From an uncultured Clostridia bacterium (GTDB lineage: Bacteria > Bacillota > Clostridia > TANB77 > CAG-508): a stretch of 57,093 nt of DNA. This document shows, piece by piece, positions 7,477 through 19,235 of the stretch. Every line of letters starts with the position of its first letter. The first letter of the stretch is position 1. The stretch is from positions 1 to 57,093 of the forward strand of contig CANRKZ010000003.1 of NCBI GenBank assembly GCA_947631335.1, in the 5' to 3' direction. The translations under genes were made by a program, and so were the position numbers. Under the pieces are notes generated by a model. That model searched no databases and was not told the origin of the DNA. It was given only the letters and a program-made list of their open reading frames with translations.

Positions 7477-9177
7477 ATGGAAACAAAAGAAGAAATTAGC
7501 ATAGAAGATATTTTATATCAAGCAAAAAAAAGAAACCAAAGCATGAATAGTAAATTAATTAGAAAGGCTTACGAATATGCCAAAGAAAAACATAAAAATC
7601 AATTTAGAAAGTCAGGAGAACCCTATATTATTCATCCTGTGCATGTAGCATATATTTTAGTAAATCTAAATTTAGACACAGAAACAATATGTGCTGCTTT
7701 ATTACATGATGTATTAGAAGACACAGAAGCAACTTATGAAGATATTAATAATATTTTTGGTACTCAAATAGCTCAAATAGTAGAAGGAGTAACAAAACTA
7801 AATTATTTATTTAAAACGGTAGAAGAAAAACAAGCAGAAAATTATAAAAAAATGTTTATTGCAATGGAAAAAGATATTAGAATTATTATATTAAAACTAG
7901 CAGATAGATTACATAATATTAGCACATTAAAATATTTAAAAAGAGATAGGCAGATTGCAATTGCTAAAGAAACGATAGAATTATATGCACCAATAGCACA
8001 CAAGCTAGGTATGTATGACCTAAAAATGAAACTAGAGGATGGATCATTTAAATTTTTATATCCAAAAGAATATGAAGATATTGTAAATAAATTAGAAGAT
8101 CAAATTAATAAGACAAAAAAATTATTAGAAATAACCAAAGATGAAATTGAGATACAGCTAAAAAGACAGAGAATTGTAGCAAGTGTGAAAATAGAAACGA
8201 AGCATATATATAATATTTATAAAAAAATGAAGCAAAAAAGAATTGGTATAGAAGAAATAAAAGACTTATTTTCCATAAAAATAATAACTAATAAAAAACA
8301 AGATTGTTATAGAATACTAGGAATAATAAATACCCTATATAATTTAATACCAGGAACTTTTAAGGATTATATAGCAACCCCCAGAAATAATATGTATGAA
8401 GCAATCCATGAAATTATATTAGGGAAAAAAGGTGTAATATTGGAAGTTCAAATTTGTAGTTATGCAATGAATAAAATAGCAAAATATGGAATAACAAATT
8501 ATTTCCCTTATATCGAAAAAGGAAAAATAGAAAAGAAACAAGAGGTAAAATTTAAAAATAAATTATATGGTATTCATAATAGTTTAGAATTAAAAAATAT
8601 AATAAAAGATCCAAAAGAATTTTTAAACACATTAAAAAGCGAGTTATTAGATGATGAGGTATATTTATTTACACCAAAAGGAGATATAAAAGTGTTGCCA
8701 CGTGGAGCTACAGCAATTGACTTTGCCTATTTAATTCACGAACAAATTGGAAAACATATAGTAGGATGCAGAATTAATAGTATTGAAATGCCAGTTATTA
8801 CAAAATTAAAAAATGGCGATATTGTAGAAATTTTAACATCAAACGAAAATATTCAGCCAAAAGAAGAATGGTTACAACTTGTAAAAACAGCAAAAGCAAA
8901 AAGTCATATATTAAAACAATTAAATAAAGAAAAACAAAAAGCAAAAAAAAATGGCAAAATAGAAATTTTATCATTGGATCGAAAAAACTTAGTTTTAGAG
9001 ATTACAGATATTCTTACGAAAAATAATATTAACATACAATCAATAAATACTAATTTAAATGAAAATAAAATTAAAATTAATATAACAGTAGAGATCCAAG
9101 AGAGTAGAGATTACAAAAAAATTCTAAAGCAAATTTTAGAAATTAATGGCATAATAGAGGCAAAGTTACAAGAATAA
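7477..9177 (+). CDS. Rel/SpoT-like (p)ppGpp protein with divergent synthetase domain
   Basis: 566 aa from ATG 7477, which follows AAAGGAG. HD hydrolase domain intact: IIHPVHVA (His53), LLHDVLEDT (His77-Asp78), KLADRLHN. The synthetase-like domain follows (about 210-360: HIYNIYKKMK, IKDLFSIKII, TFKDYIATPRNNMYEAIHE, EVQIC), then TGS (about 385-450, VYLFTPKGDIKVLPRGATAIDF) and a C-terminal ACT-like domain. Canonical Rel has RPKHIYS, GYQSLH and EVQIRT; here these read ETKHIYN, MYEAIH and EVQICS, so nucleotide-binding arginines are lost. The zinc-finger/CC region of full-length Rel is missing, which explains the shorter length. It may be mainly a hydrolase. Confidence 0.85.
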   Translation: METKEEISIEDILYQAKKRNQSMNSKLIRKAYEYAKEKHKNQFRKSGEPYIIHPVHVAYILVNLNLDTETICAALLHDVLEDTEATYEDINNIFGTQIAQIVEGVTKLNYLFKTVEEKQAENYKKMFIAMEKDIRIIILKLADRLHNISTLKYLKRDRQIAIAKETIELYAPIAHKLGMYDLKMKLEDGSFKFLYPKEYEDIVNKLEDQINKTKKLLEITKDEIEIQLKRQRIVASVKIETKHIYNIYKKMKQKRIGIEEIKDLFSIKIITNKKQDCYRILGIINTLYNLIPGTFKDYIATPRNNMYEAIHEIILGKKGVILEVQICSYAMNKIAKYGITNYFPYIEKGKIEKKQEVKFKNKLYGIHNSLELKNIIKDPKEFLNTLKSELLDDEVYLFTPKGDIKVLPRGATAIDFAYLIHEQIGKHIVGCRINSIEMPVITKLKNGDIVEILTSNENIQPKEEWLQLVKTAKAKSHILKQLNKEKQKAKKNGKIEILSLDRKNLVLEITDILTKNNINIQSINTNLNENKIKINITVEIQESRDYKKILKQILEINGIIEAKLQE

Positions 9178-9246
9178 AAAAAGGAGGAATAAAAAATCAA
9201 ACTTTTAATATAAATAATAATAAATATTTATAATAGGAGTATTTTT

Positions 9247-9993
9247 ATGATAATCATCAATAAAAAAAGGATTCAAATTATAATATCATGCTTAGTAATA
9301 GCACTTTTTGCATTTTCATTTCAAATGGCGAATAATCAAAATCAGTTACAAGAGAGAAATAACTTAAAAAATAATAATGCTGTACAAACAACAGCTACTC
9401 CTGTTTCAGGAAAGACAGTAGTATTAGATGCAGGGCATGGTGTTCCAGATGAAGGAGCAGAAAGTAGTACAGGGACAACAGAGGCTGAGACAAACTTAAA
9501 AATAACATTAAAAGTACAAAATTTACTAGAACAAAGTGGGTGCAATGTAATTTTAACACGTTCTGATGAAAATGCAATCTATGATTTAGATGCTAATACA
9601 TTAAAGCAAAAGAAAATATCAGATATTAGAAACCGAGTTAAGATAGGAAATGAGAGTTCAGCAGACATTTTTGTATCTATTCACCTAAATAAAATCCCAC
9701 AAGAACAATATTATGGATGGCAATGTTTTTATAAACCAGATGATGAAAATAGTATAAAGCTTGCCAAACAACTACAAGAAAATTTAAATAAATCGATACA
9801 AAAAGAAAATAATAGAGTTGCTATGAAACTAAATACAGTATATATTATGAAACACGTAGAAATACCAATATCTATTGTTGAATGTGGTTTTCTATCAAAT
9901 CCAGAAGAAGAAAAACAATTATTAGAAGATAGTTATCAAAATCGATTAGCATGGGGAATTTATAATGGAATTCAAGATTATTTTTACGAATAA
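9247..9993 (+). CDS. cwlD: N-acetylmuramoyl-L-alanine amidase, CwlD-like
   Basis: 248 aa. One N-terminal membrane/signal helix (about 8-27), a low-complexity linker, then Amidase_3 from about residue 57. Zinc and catalytic residues are visible: His in LDAGHG, Glu in EAETNL, His in SIHLNK, Glu in VECGFLSNPEEE. CwlD removes the stem peptide from muramic acid so that spore-cortex muramic-delta-lactam can form. The short single-domain layout fits CwlD better than autolysins with binding repeats, and other sporulation genes are in the window. ATG 9247 follows TAGGAG. Confidence 0.8.
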   Translation: MIIINKKRIQIIISCLVIALFAFSFQMANNQNQLQERNNLKNNNAVQTTATPVSGKTVVLDAGHGVPDEGAESSTGTTEAETNLKITLKVQNLLEQSGCNVILTRSDENAIYDLDANTLKQKKISDIRNRVKIGNESSADIFVSIHLNKIPQEQYYGWQCFYKPDDENSIKLAKQLQENLNKSIQKENNRVAMKLNTVYIMKHVEIPISIVECGFLSNPEEEKQLLEDSYQNRLAWGIYNGIQDYFYE

Positions 9994-10003
9994 ATAAAAA
10001 AGT

Positions 10004-10032
10004 TTGCATTTTTTATTTAAAAGTGGTATAAG
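10004..10032 (+). promoter_or_regulatory. Candidate sigma-A-type promoter
   Basis: TTGCAT at 10004-10009, 17-bp spacer, TATAAG at 10027-10032, 35 bp upstream of the next ATG. Confidence 0.5.
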
Positions 10033-10066
10033 ATAGGTATAGTAATAATTCAAAGGAGAAATAAAT

Positions 10067-10942
10067 ATGAATACAAAAGGAGACCAAACCTATGACAGAA
10101 GAAGAGAATTTAGGGAAAGGTATAGATATCAAGAACCAATTAACAAACAACCTAAAGTAATTAGTTTGGAAGAATATAAAAGACAGCATGGATTAAAATG
10201 TTATGATGGACCTAGAAAAAAAATTAAAACAAAACCAAGGAAGAAGAAATTTAAGTTAACAGGAAAAAAAGTAGCTACTTTATTATTAGGAATTGGGATT
10301 TTTTTAGGTGGTTATGCTATTACCAATCAATACAAGCAACAAAATAAACCAATTACATTAGAGCAAGCACTAGAAATTGGAGAGACTCCAAAGTCATTAG
10401 ATATAGATAATAATATACCATTACAATTGGATGAAATACAAAAAATATTAGAAAAAGAAGATGTGACAAATCAAGAATTAATTGCGTTAGCACCTAAAAT
10501 AAATTCTATCTATTTTGATATTGTAGAAGAAAAAATAGCAAAAGCATTAAAAGTAGACCGAGGTAGAATAAGGTTAAAAACTTCACCTGCTGAAGAAGGT
10601 ACGACAATAGAAAGTGTAATTGTACGAGATGGCCCTATGTATACAAATGATTATTTTTTGAAAGGTGGAAACAGTATTTCAGATGACATATCATATAGTA
10701 TTAAGAACATGGGTGAGCTAGATAAAATAATGCAAGATATACAAAATGGAAATTTTGATAGAAATGATATTATAGAAGAATATAAATCAATGATTGAAAA
10801 CAGCAGTCAATTTGCAGCATCTAAGGTACAAGTGGATGAAGACGGTAATATTTCATTAGAACAAACAAAAGTATCTGACTTAAATAAGAAATCAAATCAA
10901 CAAAAAGATGCTACTTTAGATAAAGAACCTGAGATAGAATAA
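10067..10942 (+). CDS. Single-pass membrane protein, function unknown
   Basis: 291 aa. A strongly basic cytoplasmic N terminus (1-65, including KKIKTKPRKKKFKLTGKK) is followed by one transmembrane helix (about 68-86, VATLLLGIGIFLGGYAIT) and an acidic extracytoplasmic domain of about 200 residues. I recognise no family motif. A Gln-rich segment and an acidic end (DKEPEIE) follow. AAAGGAG precedes ATG 10067. It lies between the amidase and the glucan synthase and has its own candidate promoter, so a cell-envelope role is plausible but not shown. Confidence 0.7.
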   Translation: MNTKGDQTYDRRREFRERYRYQEPINKQPKVISLEEYKRQHGLKCYDGPRKKIKTKPRKKKFKLTGKKVATLLLGIGIFLGGYAITNQYKQQNKPITLEQALEIGETPKSLDIDNNIPLQLDEIQKILEKEDVTNQELIALAPKINSIYFDIVEEKIAKALKVDRGRIRLKTSPAEEGTTIESVIVRDGPMYTNDYFLKGGNSISDDISYSIKNMGELDKIMQDIQNGNFDRNDIIEEYKSMIENSSQFAASKVQVDEDGNISLEQTKVSDLNKKSNQQKDATLDKEPEIE

Positions 10943-11022
10943 TAAACTTAATACAAAGGTATAAAATTACCACTTTTTGCAAACAATATGTGTAAAACAT
11001 ATTAGCAAGGAGTGGGATTTTT

Positions 11023-14000
11023 TTGAAAATCAATAAGGTATTAAAAATAAATGGAACTATTTTAGACAACAGTCAGTTAGAAAAGCATTTACAAAAAATA
11101 GCATCTAATCACCATTTAGTAAATCAGTCTGAAAAAGATACTTACCCAGTACCACATATGATAGAAAATTTCAAAGTAATCCAGGAAGTATATAATTTAT
11201 TAAATGAACATCTAAAACTTGGAATTAGCATTCATCCAGCAGGAGAATGGTTATTAGATAATTTATATATTATTGAAGAAACCGTTAAGCAAATAGAAAA
11301 AGAATTAACCTTAAAAAAATATACTAATTTTTTAGGGATTGCTAATGGACAATACAAAGGTTTTGCACGTATTTATGTATTAGCATCCGAAATTATTGCT
11401 TATACAGATAATAAAATAGAAAGAAAAGAGTTAGAAGCTTATTTAGCAAGTTACCAAACAAAAAAAACTCTAAGCATGGAAGAAATATGGAATATAGGAT
11501 TGTTTCTTGAAATTGCAATCATAGAGAAAATAAGAGAAGTTTGTGAAAAAATATATACCTCACAAATACAAAAATATAAAGCAGAAAATATTGTAGAAAG
11601 ATTAGTAGAAAATAAAGCAAAGACAGAATTAGTGTTCAAAAACAATAGCATAAAAAAAATAGGGAAGAGTCTATTAGAAGATATGCAATATCCTTTTATT
11701 GAATATATGTCTTATATCTTAAAACGTTATGGAAAAAAAGGCTATAGTTATTTAAAGGCATTAGAAGAAACGGTAGAATTAGCAGGTATGACAATATCAG
11801 AAGTGATAAAAAAAGAACATTTTGATATTGCAGTGTGTAAAGTTTCAATTGGAAATAGCATTACGAGCATAAAAAGAATACAAAGAATCAATTTTTTAGA
11901 AATTTTTGAAAAAATAAATGGCGTAGAAGAATTATTAAAACAAGATCCAAGCAGAGTATATGAAAAAATGGATAATAAAACAAAAGAATATTATAGAAAT
12001 AAAATTAAAGAAATTTCAAAGCAAACTAAAATATCAGAAATTTATATTACAAGAAAAGTATTAGAATTATCTAATACAAAGCCAAGAGAAACAAAAGAGG
12101 CACATATAGGATATTACTTAATTGATCAAGGAATTAATGAGCTATATGAAGCTTTAAAATATAGAAATAATAAAAAAATGAATGAAAAGGACAAAACGAA
12201 ATTTTATATTTGGACAACTACCTTTTTTAGTATTCTAATTTCTTTAGGAATTAGCGTTTTACTAAATGCTAGAATTCATAATATTTGGTTATTTATTACA
12301 AGTTTTGTAGTATTTTTGATTCCATCCTCTGAGCTAGGAATTCAAATTATTCAATATATTTTAAACAAAATAGTAAAACCAAAGTTAATACCAAAATTAG
12401 ATTTTTCGAATGGAATTAACAAAGAAAATAGTACAATGGTAGTAATTCCTACTATTGTTAAGTCAAAAGAAAAAGTAAAAGAATTGATGAAAAAACTAGA
12501 AGTATACTATTTAGCCAACAAATCGAAAAATCTATATTTTACTTTATTAGGAGATTGTAGTCAAAGTGATAAAGAAGATGAAGAATTTGATCAAGAAATA
12601 ATAGAAGAAGGAATAGAACAAGTTGAAAAACTAAATAAAAAATATGAAAAAGAGCAAGGGTCAAATTTAGAAATATTTCAGTTTATTTATCGAAAAAGAG
12701 AGTTTAATGAAAAAGAAAATGCTTATCTTGGATGGGAAAGAAAAAGAGGAATGCTAAATCAATTTAATGAATATCTTTTAGGAAATTTAGAAGATCCTTT
12801 TCGAGAAAATACCATAGAGAGGAAAATAAAAAATAGTACAAATAAGCAACTCTTTCGAGAAGAATTAAGAAAGATAAAATATATTATTACATTGGATGCA
12901 GATACGGATTTAATATTAAATTCAGCATTTGAGTTAGTTGGCGCTATGGCACATATTTTAAATCATCCTATTATTGATAAACAAAAAAATGTCGTAGTTG
13001 ATGGTTATGGAATCATGCAACCAAGGGTAGGAATCAATTTACAGATTAGTTATCAAACATTATTCACAAAAATATTTGCAGGTGAAGGAGGAATTGATAC
13101 TTACACTAATGCAATATCAGATATCTATCAAGACAATTTTAAAGAGGGGATTTTTACAGGGAAAGGAATTTATGATCTAAAAGTATTTTCAGAGGTTTTA
13201 AAAAATCAAATACCAGAAAATACAGTATTAAGTCATGATTTACTAGAAGGTTGTTATCTGCGATGCGGTTTAGTTTCTGACGTTTTATTAATGGATGGAT
13301 ATCCAACCAAATATAACAGTTTTATGAACCGTTTATCTAGGTGGATTCGAGGAGATTGGCAAATTATAAAATGGCTAAGTTTTAAAAGTCCGTTGAATTT
13401 ACTTTCAAAATATAAAATATTTGATAATTTAAGGAGAAGCCTGTTTGAAATTAGTATAATAGCATCTGTGCTGTATTCTAATATAATAGGAATTTTATAT
13501 CATAAAAAGAGTTATCCAATTATTTCATTCCTATTTATTATAGTAATCGTTCCATTTCTGTTAGAATTATTTAATTTTCTATTTTTTAAAAAAGAAGGAG
13601 AACAGAAACAAAAAACTTTTACTCCTAAAATATCTGGAGTAAAAGGAATAATTTTCAGAGGAATTATAACTCTAGGTTGTTTACCTTATAAAGCTTATTT
13701 ATCAATAAAAGCAATTTTAGTAACTCTGCATAGAGTTTTATTTACGAATAAGCATTTATTGGAATGGATAACTTCAGAAGAGGCAGAAAAGCAAGCAAAA
13801 TCTAATTTGGGATCTTATTATAATCAGATGGCAACTAATGTATTAGCTGGAGCTATCAGTATTGGATTAGGAACACTTAGCACAAATTTCTTTGCTATTT
13901 TTTTAGGAGTTTTTTGGTGTTTTATGCCAGCTTGTATGTGTTTTATTAGTAGAGAGAAAAATAAAGAGAGTGCTCTTGATAAGTTAGATGAAAATGAAAA

Positions 14001-17000
14001 AGAATATATAAGGGAAATTGGTAAAAAGACTTGGAAATTCTTTGAAACCTATTTAACGGAAGAGAATAATTATTTAATACCAGATAACTATCAAGAAAAC
14101 AGAAGAGAAGAAATCGTAACAAGAACTTCTTCTACTAATATTGGATTATCAATGCTTGCAATCATATCTGCATATGATTTGAAATATATACAGATAAAAG
14201 AAGCAATTAAATTGTTAAAAAACGTAATTTATTCAATTGAAAGTCTGCCAAAATGGAACGGCCATTTATATAACTGGTATGAAATAAAAACAAAAGAACC
14301 TCTTATACCTAGATATATTTCTACTGTAGATAGTGGAAATTTTATTGGATATCTATATGTGGTTAAAACTTTTTTAGAAGAAAAGCTACAAGAAAACAAA
14401 GAGGAGTTGGAAAGCTTAATTGAAATTGTGAATAAAATGATACAAGAAACAGACTTTTCTGTTTTATATAGTCAAGAACAGCAACTTTTTTCAATAGGAT
14501 TTAATATAGAAGAAAATAAATTAACGGATTCCTATTATGATTTACTAGCTTCAGAAGCAAGGCAGGCAAGTTTAATAGCAATTGCTAAAAAAGATGTACC
14601 ATCAAAACACTGGAATCATTTAAGTAGAACTTTAACGGTATTAGGAAAATATAAAGGACTTATTTCATGGTCAGGGACAGCTTTTGAATATTTAATGCCT
14701 AATATCAATATTCCAAAATATGAAGGAAGTTTATTGGATGAATCATGTAAATTTATGATTATGAGTCAAAAAGAATATGCTAAAAAATTAAATATACCAT
14801 GGGGAATTTCCGAAGCTGCCTTTAACCTAAAAGATCTAAAATCCAATTATCAATATAAAGCATTTGGAATACCATGGCTTGGATTAAAAAGAGGATTAGC
14901 AGACGAATTGGTTGTATCTAGTTATGGAGGAATTTTAGCAATTAATGATGTACCAAGAGAAGAAATTAAAAATCTAAAAAATCTTGAGCAAGAAGGAATG
15001 TATGGTAAATTTGGATTTTATGAGTCCATTGATTTTACTCCAGAAAGAGTAGAAAAAGGAAAAGTTTCTAGTGTAGTTAAAACTTATATGGCTCATCATC
15101 AAGGATTAATATTATTATGTATTAACAATTTATTCAATGATCAAATTCTGCAAAAAAGATTTATAGAAAATCCAGAGATAGAAGCTGTTAGTATTTTATT
15201 ACAAGAAGTTATGCCAGAAACTTCGATTATAACAAAAGAAAAGAAAGAAAAGGTAGAAAAATTGAAATATAAAGATTACGAAAATTATATCCAAACTACC
15301 TATCATAAAACTGATGAAAGATTAATAACAGGAAATGTGATAGCAAATGAAAATTATATGATTGCCATGAATCAAAAAGGACAAGGAGTTAGTAAATATA
15401 AAAATTACTATGTAAATCGATTTAAAACAACAGCTGACTATGCACAAGGAATTTTCTTTACTATGAAAAATATTAAAAATAAAAAAATATGGAGTTCCAA
15501 TGATTCACATAATAAACATAAAGAAACAAAATATCAAATTAGTTTTATGCCAGATAAAAATGAACAAGAAATGATAAATGGAAATATTAAAACGAAAATA
15601 AAGACAACGGTAAGTTCAAATGAGCCAGTAGAATTAAGAAGAGTTATTTTAGAAAATCAAGGACAAGAAGAAGAAGTAATAGAAGTAACAGTTTATTTTG
15701 AACCAGTCTTATCTACAAAGGAACAAGATTATGCACATCCCGTATTTAATAATTTATTTTTAATGATAAATTATGATGAAGAAAATGATAGTATTACCAT
15801 TAAAAGAAGAAGTAGAGAAGTAAATGGACAAAGATTATATGCTAGAGCAACTTTATCCACAGATGGTGAAACAATTGGGGATTTAGAGTATGAAATAAAT
15901 GAAGACAAGTTTATAGGAAGAGGAAATCTAGGAATTCCTAAAATGGTAGAAAGATCGATTCCTTTGTCAAAAAAAATAGGATTAGTTACAGAACCCATCA
16001 TTGCATTGAAAAGAACTATAAAAATAAAACCAAAAGAAGAAACTAATATAGATTTTATTTTATCAGTTGGAGAAGAAAAAGACAAAGTAAAAGAAAATTT
16101 AGAAAAATATCAATCGAATCAAAATGTAAAAGCAGAATTTGAACTTTCTAAAGCAAGAGTTGAAGCTGAAAGCAGATATTTGAGGATAAAAGGAAAGGAA
16201 ATAGCAATTTACCAAAAAATGTTATCTTATCTTATCTTTGATCATTCACCTAAAAGTCGAATTATGAAGAAAGAAGATCCCGTTGCTTATCAACAAAAAG
16301 ATTTATGGAAATATGGGATATCAGGTGATCTGCCAATTATTTTAGTAAAAATTAAAGATGTAAATGATGGATACGTAATTCGAGAAGTTTTAAAAGCTTA
16401 TGAATTTTTTAGAACAAGAAATGTAGAAACAGAAATTGTAATTTTAGACGAAGAAAAGCATAGCTATGAAAATTATGTGAAAGAAGAAATAGAAGGTTCT
16501 ATCCAAAATCAACAGATGGTATATCTTAAGAACAGAAAGGGAGGAATTTTTGCACTATCAAAAGGAGAAATTGATAAAAAAGATATTAAACTTTTAACTT
16601 TTATGGCAAATATTATTATTGATAGCAGTAAAGGTGGAATTGAAAATAATATTAAAGAATTAGAAGAAGAATATTTAGAAAAATATAAACAAATAGGAGA
16701 AGAAGAAAATGAAATACAGCCATATACAGAAGAAAAAGAAGATATTAATATATTAGATAATGCAGAAAGATTAAAGTATTATAATGAATATGGTGCATTT
16801 TCAGAAGATGGAAAAGAATATTTTATAAAAGTAAATCAAGAAAATCGATTACCTACTGTATGGAGTCATATTATGGCTAATGAAAAATTTGGATGTGTAA
16901 TAACAGAAGATATGGGAGGATACAGTTGGTTTTTAAATAGTAGACTTGGTCGTATTTCTTCTTGGGAAAATAATCCAAGCTATGATATTCCAAGCGAGAT

Positions 17001-19162
17001 TATATATTTAAAAGATCAAGAAAATAAAAAAGCATGGTCATTAGGATTAAATCCAATGCCGGATGAGAAAAATTACAATGTTATATATGGATTTGGTTAT
17101 GCAAGATATCTTCATAAAAGTGATGAAATAGAACAAGAATTAACTATATTTGTTCCAAGAGAAGACAGTTGCAAAGTACAAATATTGAACCTAAAGAATA
17201 CAACACCAAATCGTAAAAAAATAAAATTATATTACTATGTAAAACCAGTAGTGGGAGAAGATGAATTGAAATCAAATGGATTTCTTACTACTCATCTTGA
17301 TAGAAATAATAACTTAATTTTATGCAAAAATTTATATCAAAATGAATCAGAAGATATGCAAGTTTATGTATCTTGCAGTGAAAAAATTTCTTCTTATACA
17401 GGAGATAAAAGCTTTTTCTTTGGAGAAGGAGGATTGGCTAAACCACAGGCATTACGAAAAGTTTGTTTAAATAACGAAGATGGTCTAGGAAAGAAAGCTT
17501 GTATTGCTTATGAAGTAGAAATCGAACTAGAAAGTTTTGCAAAGAAGGAAATATCAATCATATTAGGAGCAGATAAAAATGTAATAGATTGTAAAAATAT
17601 TGCTTACAAATATAGTAAATTAGCTAATTGTAAACAAGAACTAGAAAAAGTAAAGAATTATTGGAAAGAATTGTTAGGAAGATTACAGGTATATACACCT
17701 TTGGAATCAACAAATATTATCCTAAATGGATGGATTCCCTATCAAACGATTACAAGTCGTTTGATAGGAAGAAGTGGATATTATCAATCAGGAGGAGCCT
17801 ATGGATTCCGTGACCAATTACAAGATGCACTAGGATTAAAATATCTAGATCCAGTTTTTTTGAAAAATCAAATTATAAAGCACAGTAAACATCAATTTAT
17901 AGAAGGTGATGTTCTTCATTGGTGGCATGAAGAAAATCGGACGAGGAATTCGAACAAAATTTTCAGACGATTTATTATGGCTGGTTTTTTCTGTAATAAA
18001 ATATATAGAATTTACAGGAGATATAAGTATTCTAGATATGAAGACGCCTTATTTAGAAGGGAAAATATTAGAAGAAAATCAAGATGAAAGATATGATAAA
18101 TATCCGAAAAGTAAAATATCAGAAACAATTTATGAACATTGTATCAAAGCAATCCAAAGAAGTTTAAATTTTGGTGAAAATGGATTACCAAAAATTGGAT
18201 CTGGAGACTGGAATGATGGATTTAGTACAGTTGGAAACAAAGGAAAAGGAGAAAGCGTATGGCTTGGATTTTTTCAATATGAAATATTAGATGAATTTAT
18301 TCCCGTTTGTCGTATGAGAGGAGACGAAGAACTTGCTAACAAGTATGAAGAAGTCAAAGGAAATTTAAAAAGGGCATTAAATACAAAAGGATGGGATGGT
18401 AGATGGTTTAGAAGAGCTTTCATGGATGATGGAAATGTTTTAGGAAGTATGGAAAATGATGAATGTAGGATTGATAGTATTGCACAAAGCTGGAGTATTA
18501 TTTCAGGTGCAGCAGATAATGATAAAAAATATATATCAATGGAAAGCTTAGAAAATCATTTAGTAGATAGGGAAAATGGAATTATTAAATTGTTAGATCC
18601 TCCTTTTGAAAAAGGTAAATTAGAACCAGGATATATTAAAGGATATTTGCCAGGAGTAAGAGAAAATGGTGGACAATACACACATGGTGCTATTTGGGTT
18701 ATTATTGCAGAGGCAATACTAGGATTTGGAGACAAAGCAACAGAATTATACAGAATGATTAATCCAATTGAGCATAGTAGAACAAAAGAAGGAAGTAAAA
18801 AATATAAAGTGGAGCCTTATGTAATTGCAGCAGATATATATGGATCAAGTAACTTAGCAGGAAGAGGAGGTTGGACGTGGTATACAGGTTCTAGTAGCTG
18901 GTATTATAATGCAGGAATTGAATATTTATTGGGGTTAAAGATAGAGCAAGGATATCTAAAAATAGATCCATGTATTCCAAAAGATTGGAGAGAATATCAA
19001 ATTCAATATAAATGGAAAGAAAGTATCTATAATATTAAAATAAAAAATCCAAATGGAAAAAATACAGGAGTTGAAAAGGTAATTTTAAATGGTAAAGAAG
19101 TAGAAAATAAAATTAAATTAGATGGAAATAGGAAAGTGTATCAGTTAGAAGTAATTTTGTAA
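11023..19162 (+). CDS. ndvB: NdvB-like cyclic beta-glucan synthase (GT84 + glucoamylase-like + GH94), read through a +1 frameshift at CGG 17938
   Basis: About 2,712 aa when one base is skipped. TTG 11023 follows AAGGAGTGGG. Order: N-terminal soluble part; membrane segments about residues 400-445; GT84 glycosyltransferase with DxD (TLDADTDL) and GDWQIIKWL; further membrane segments about 800-980; a glucoamylase-like domain (SWSGTAFEYLMP, AHHQGL); two beta-sandwich regions; C-terminal GH94 with GAYGFRDQLQDAL and the catalytic Asp in SGDWNDGF. Zero frame breaks right after HWWHEEN at CGG 17938-17940 and would end at 18087, before the catalytic Asp. Reading GGA instead gives the conserved GRGIRTKFSDDLLW. 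Apart from this site I saw no in-frame CGG in 8.1 kb. The product class is confident; the exact glucan linkage is not. Confidence 0.85.
17938..17940 (+). other. +1 frameshift site AAT CGG (ndvB-like)
   Basis: In-frame CGG after AAT. Skipping C gives GGA CGA GGA ATT CGA, the conserved GRGIR of GH94 enzymes. Zero-frame translation diverges from the family here. Confidence 0.85.
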
Positions 19163-19206
19163 TTTCAAGATATACAAATTTATAAGAATAGTTAAATCAA
19201 TGATAT

Positions 19207-19235
19207 AAAAAAACAAGGTAATACCTTGTTTTTTT
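19207..19235. terminator. Bidirectional terminator between the glucan synthase and porB
   Basis: AAAAAAACAAGGT at 19207-19219 pairs with ACCTTGTTTTTTT at 19223-19235. A/T runs on both sides let it serve both convergent genes; it overlaps the porB stop codon. Confidence 0.9.
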
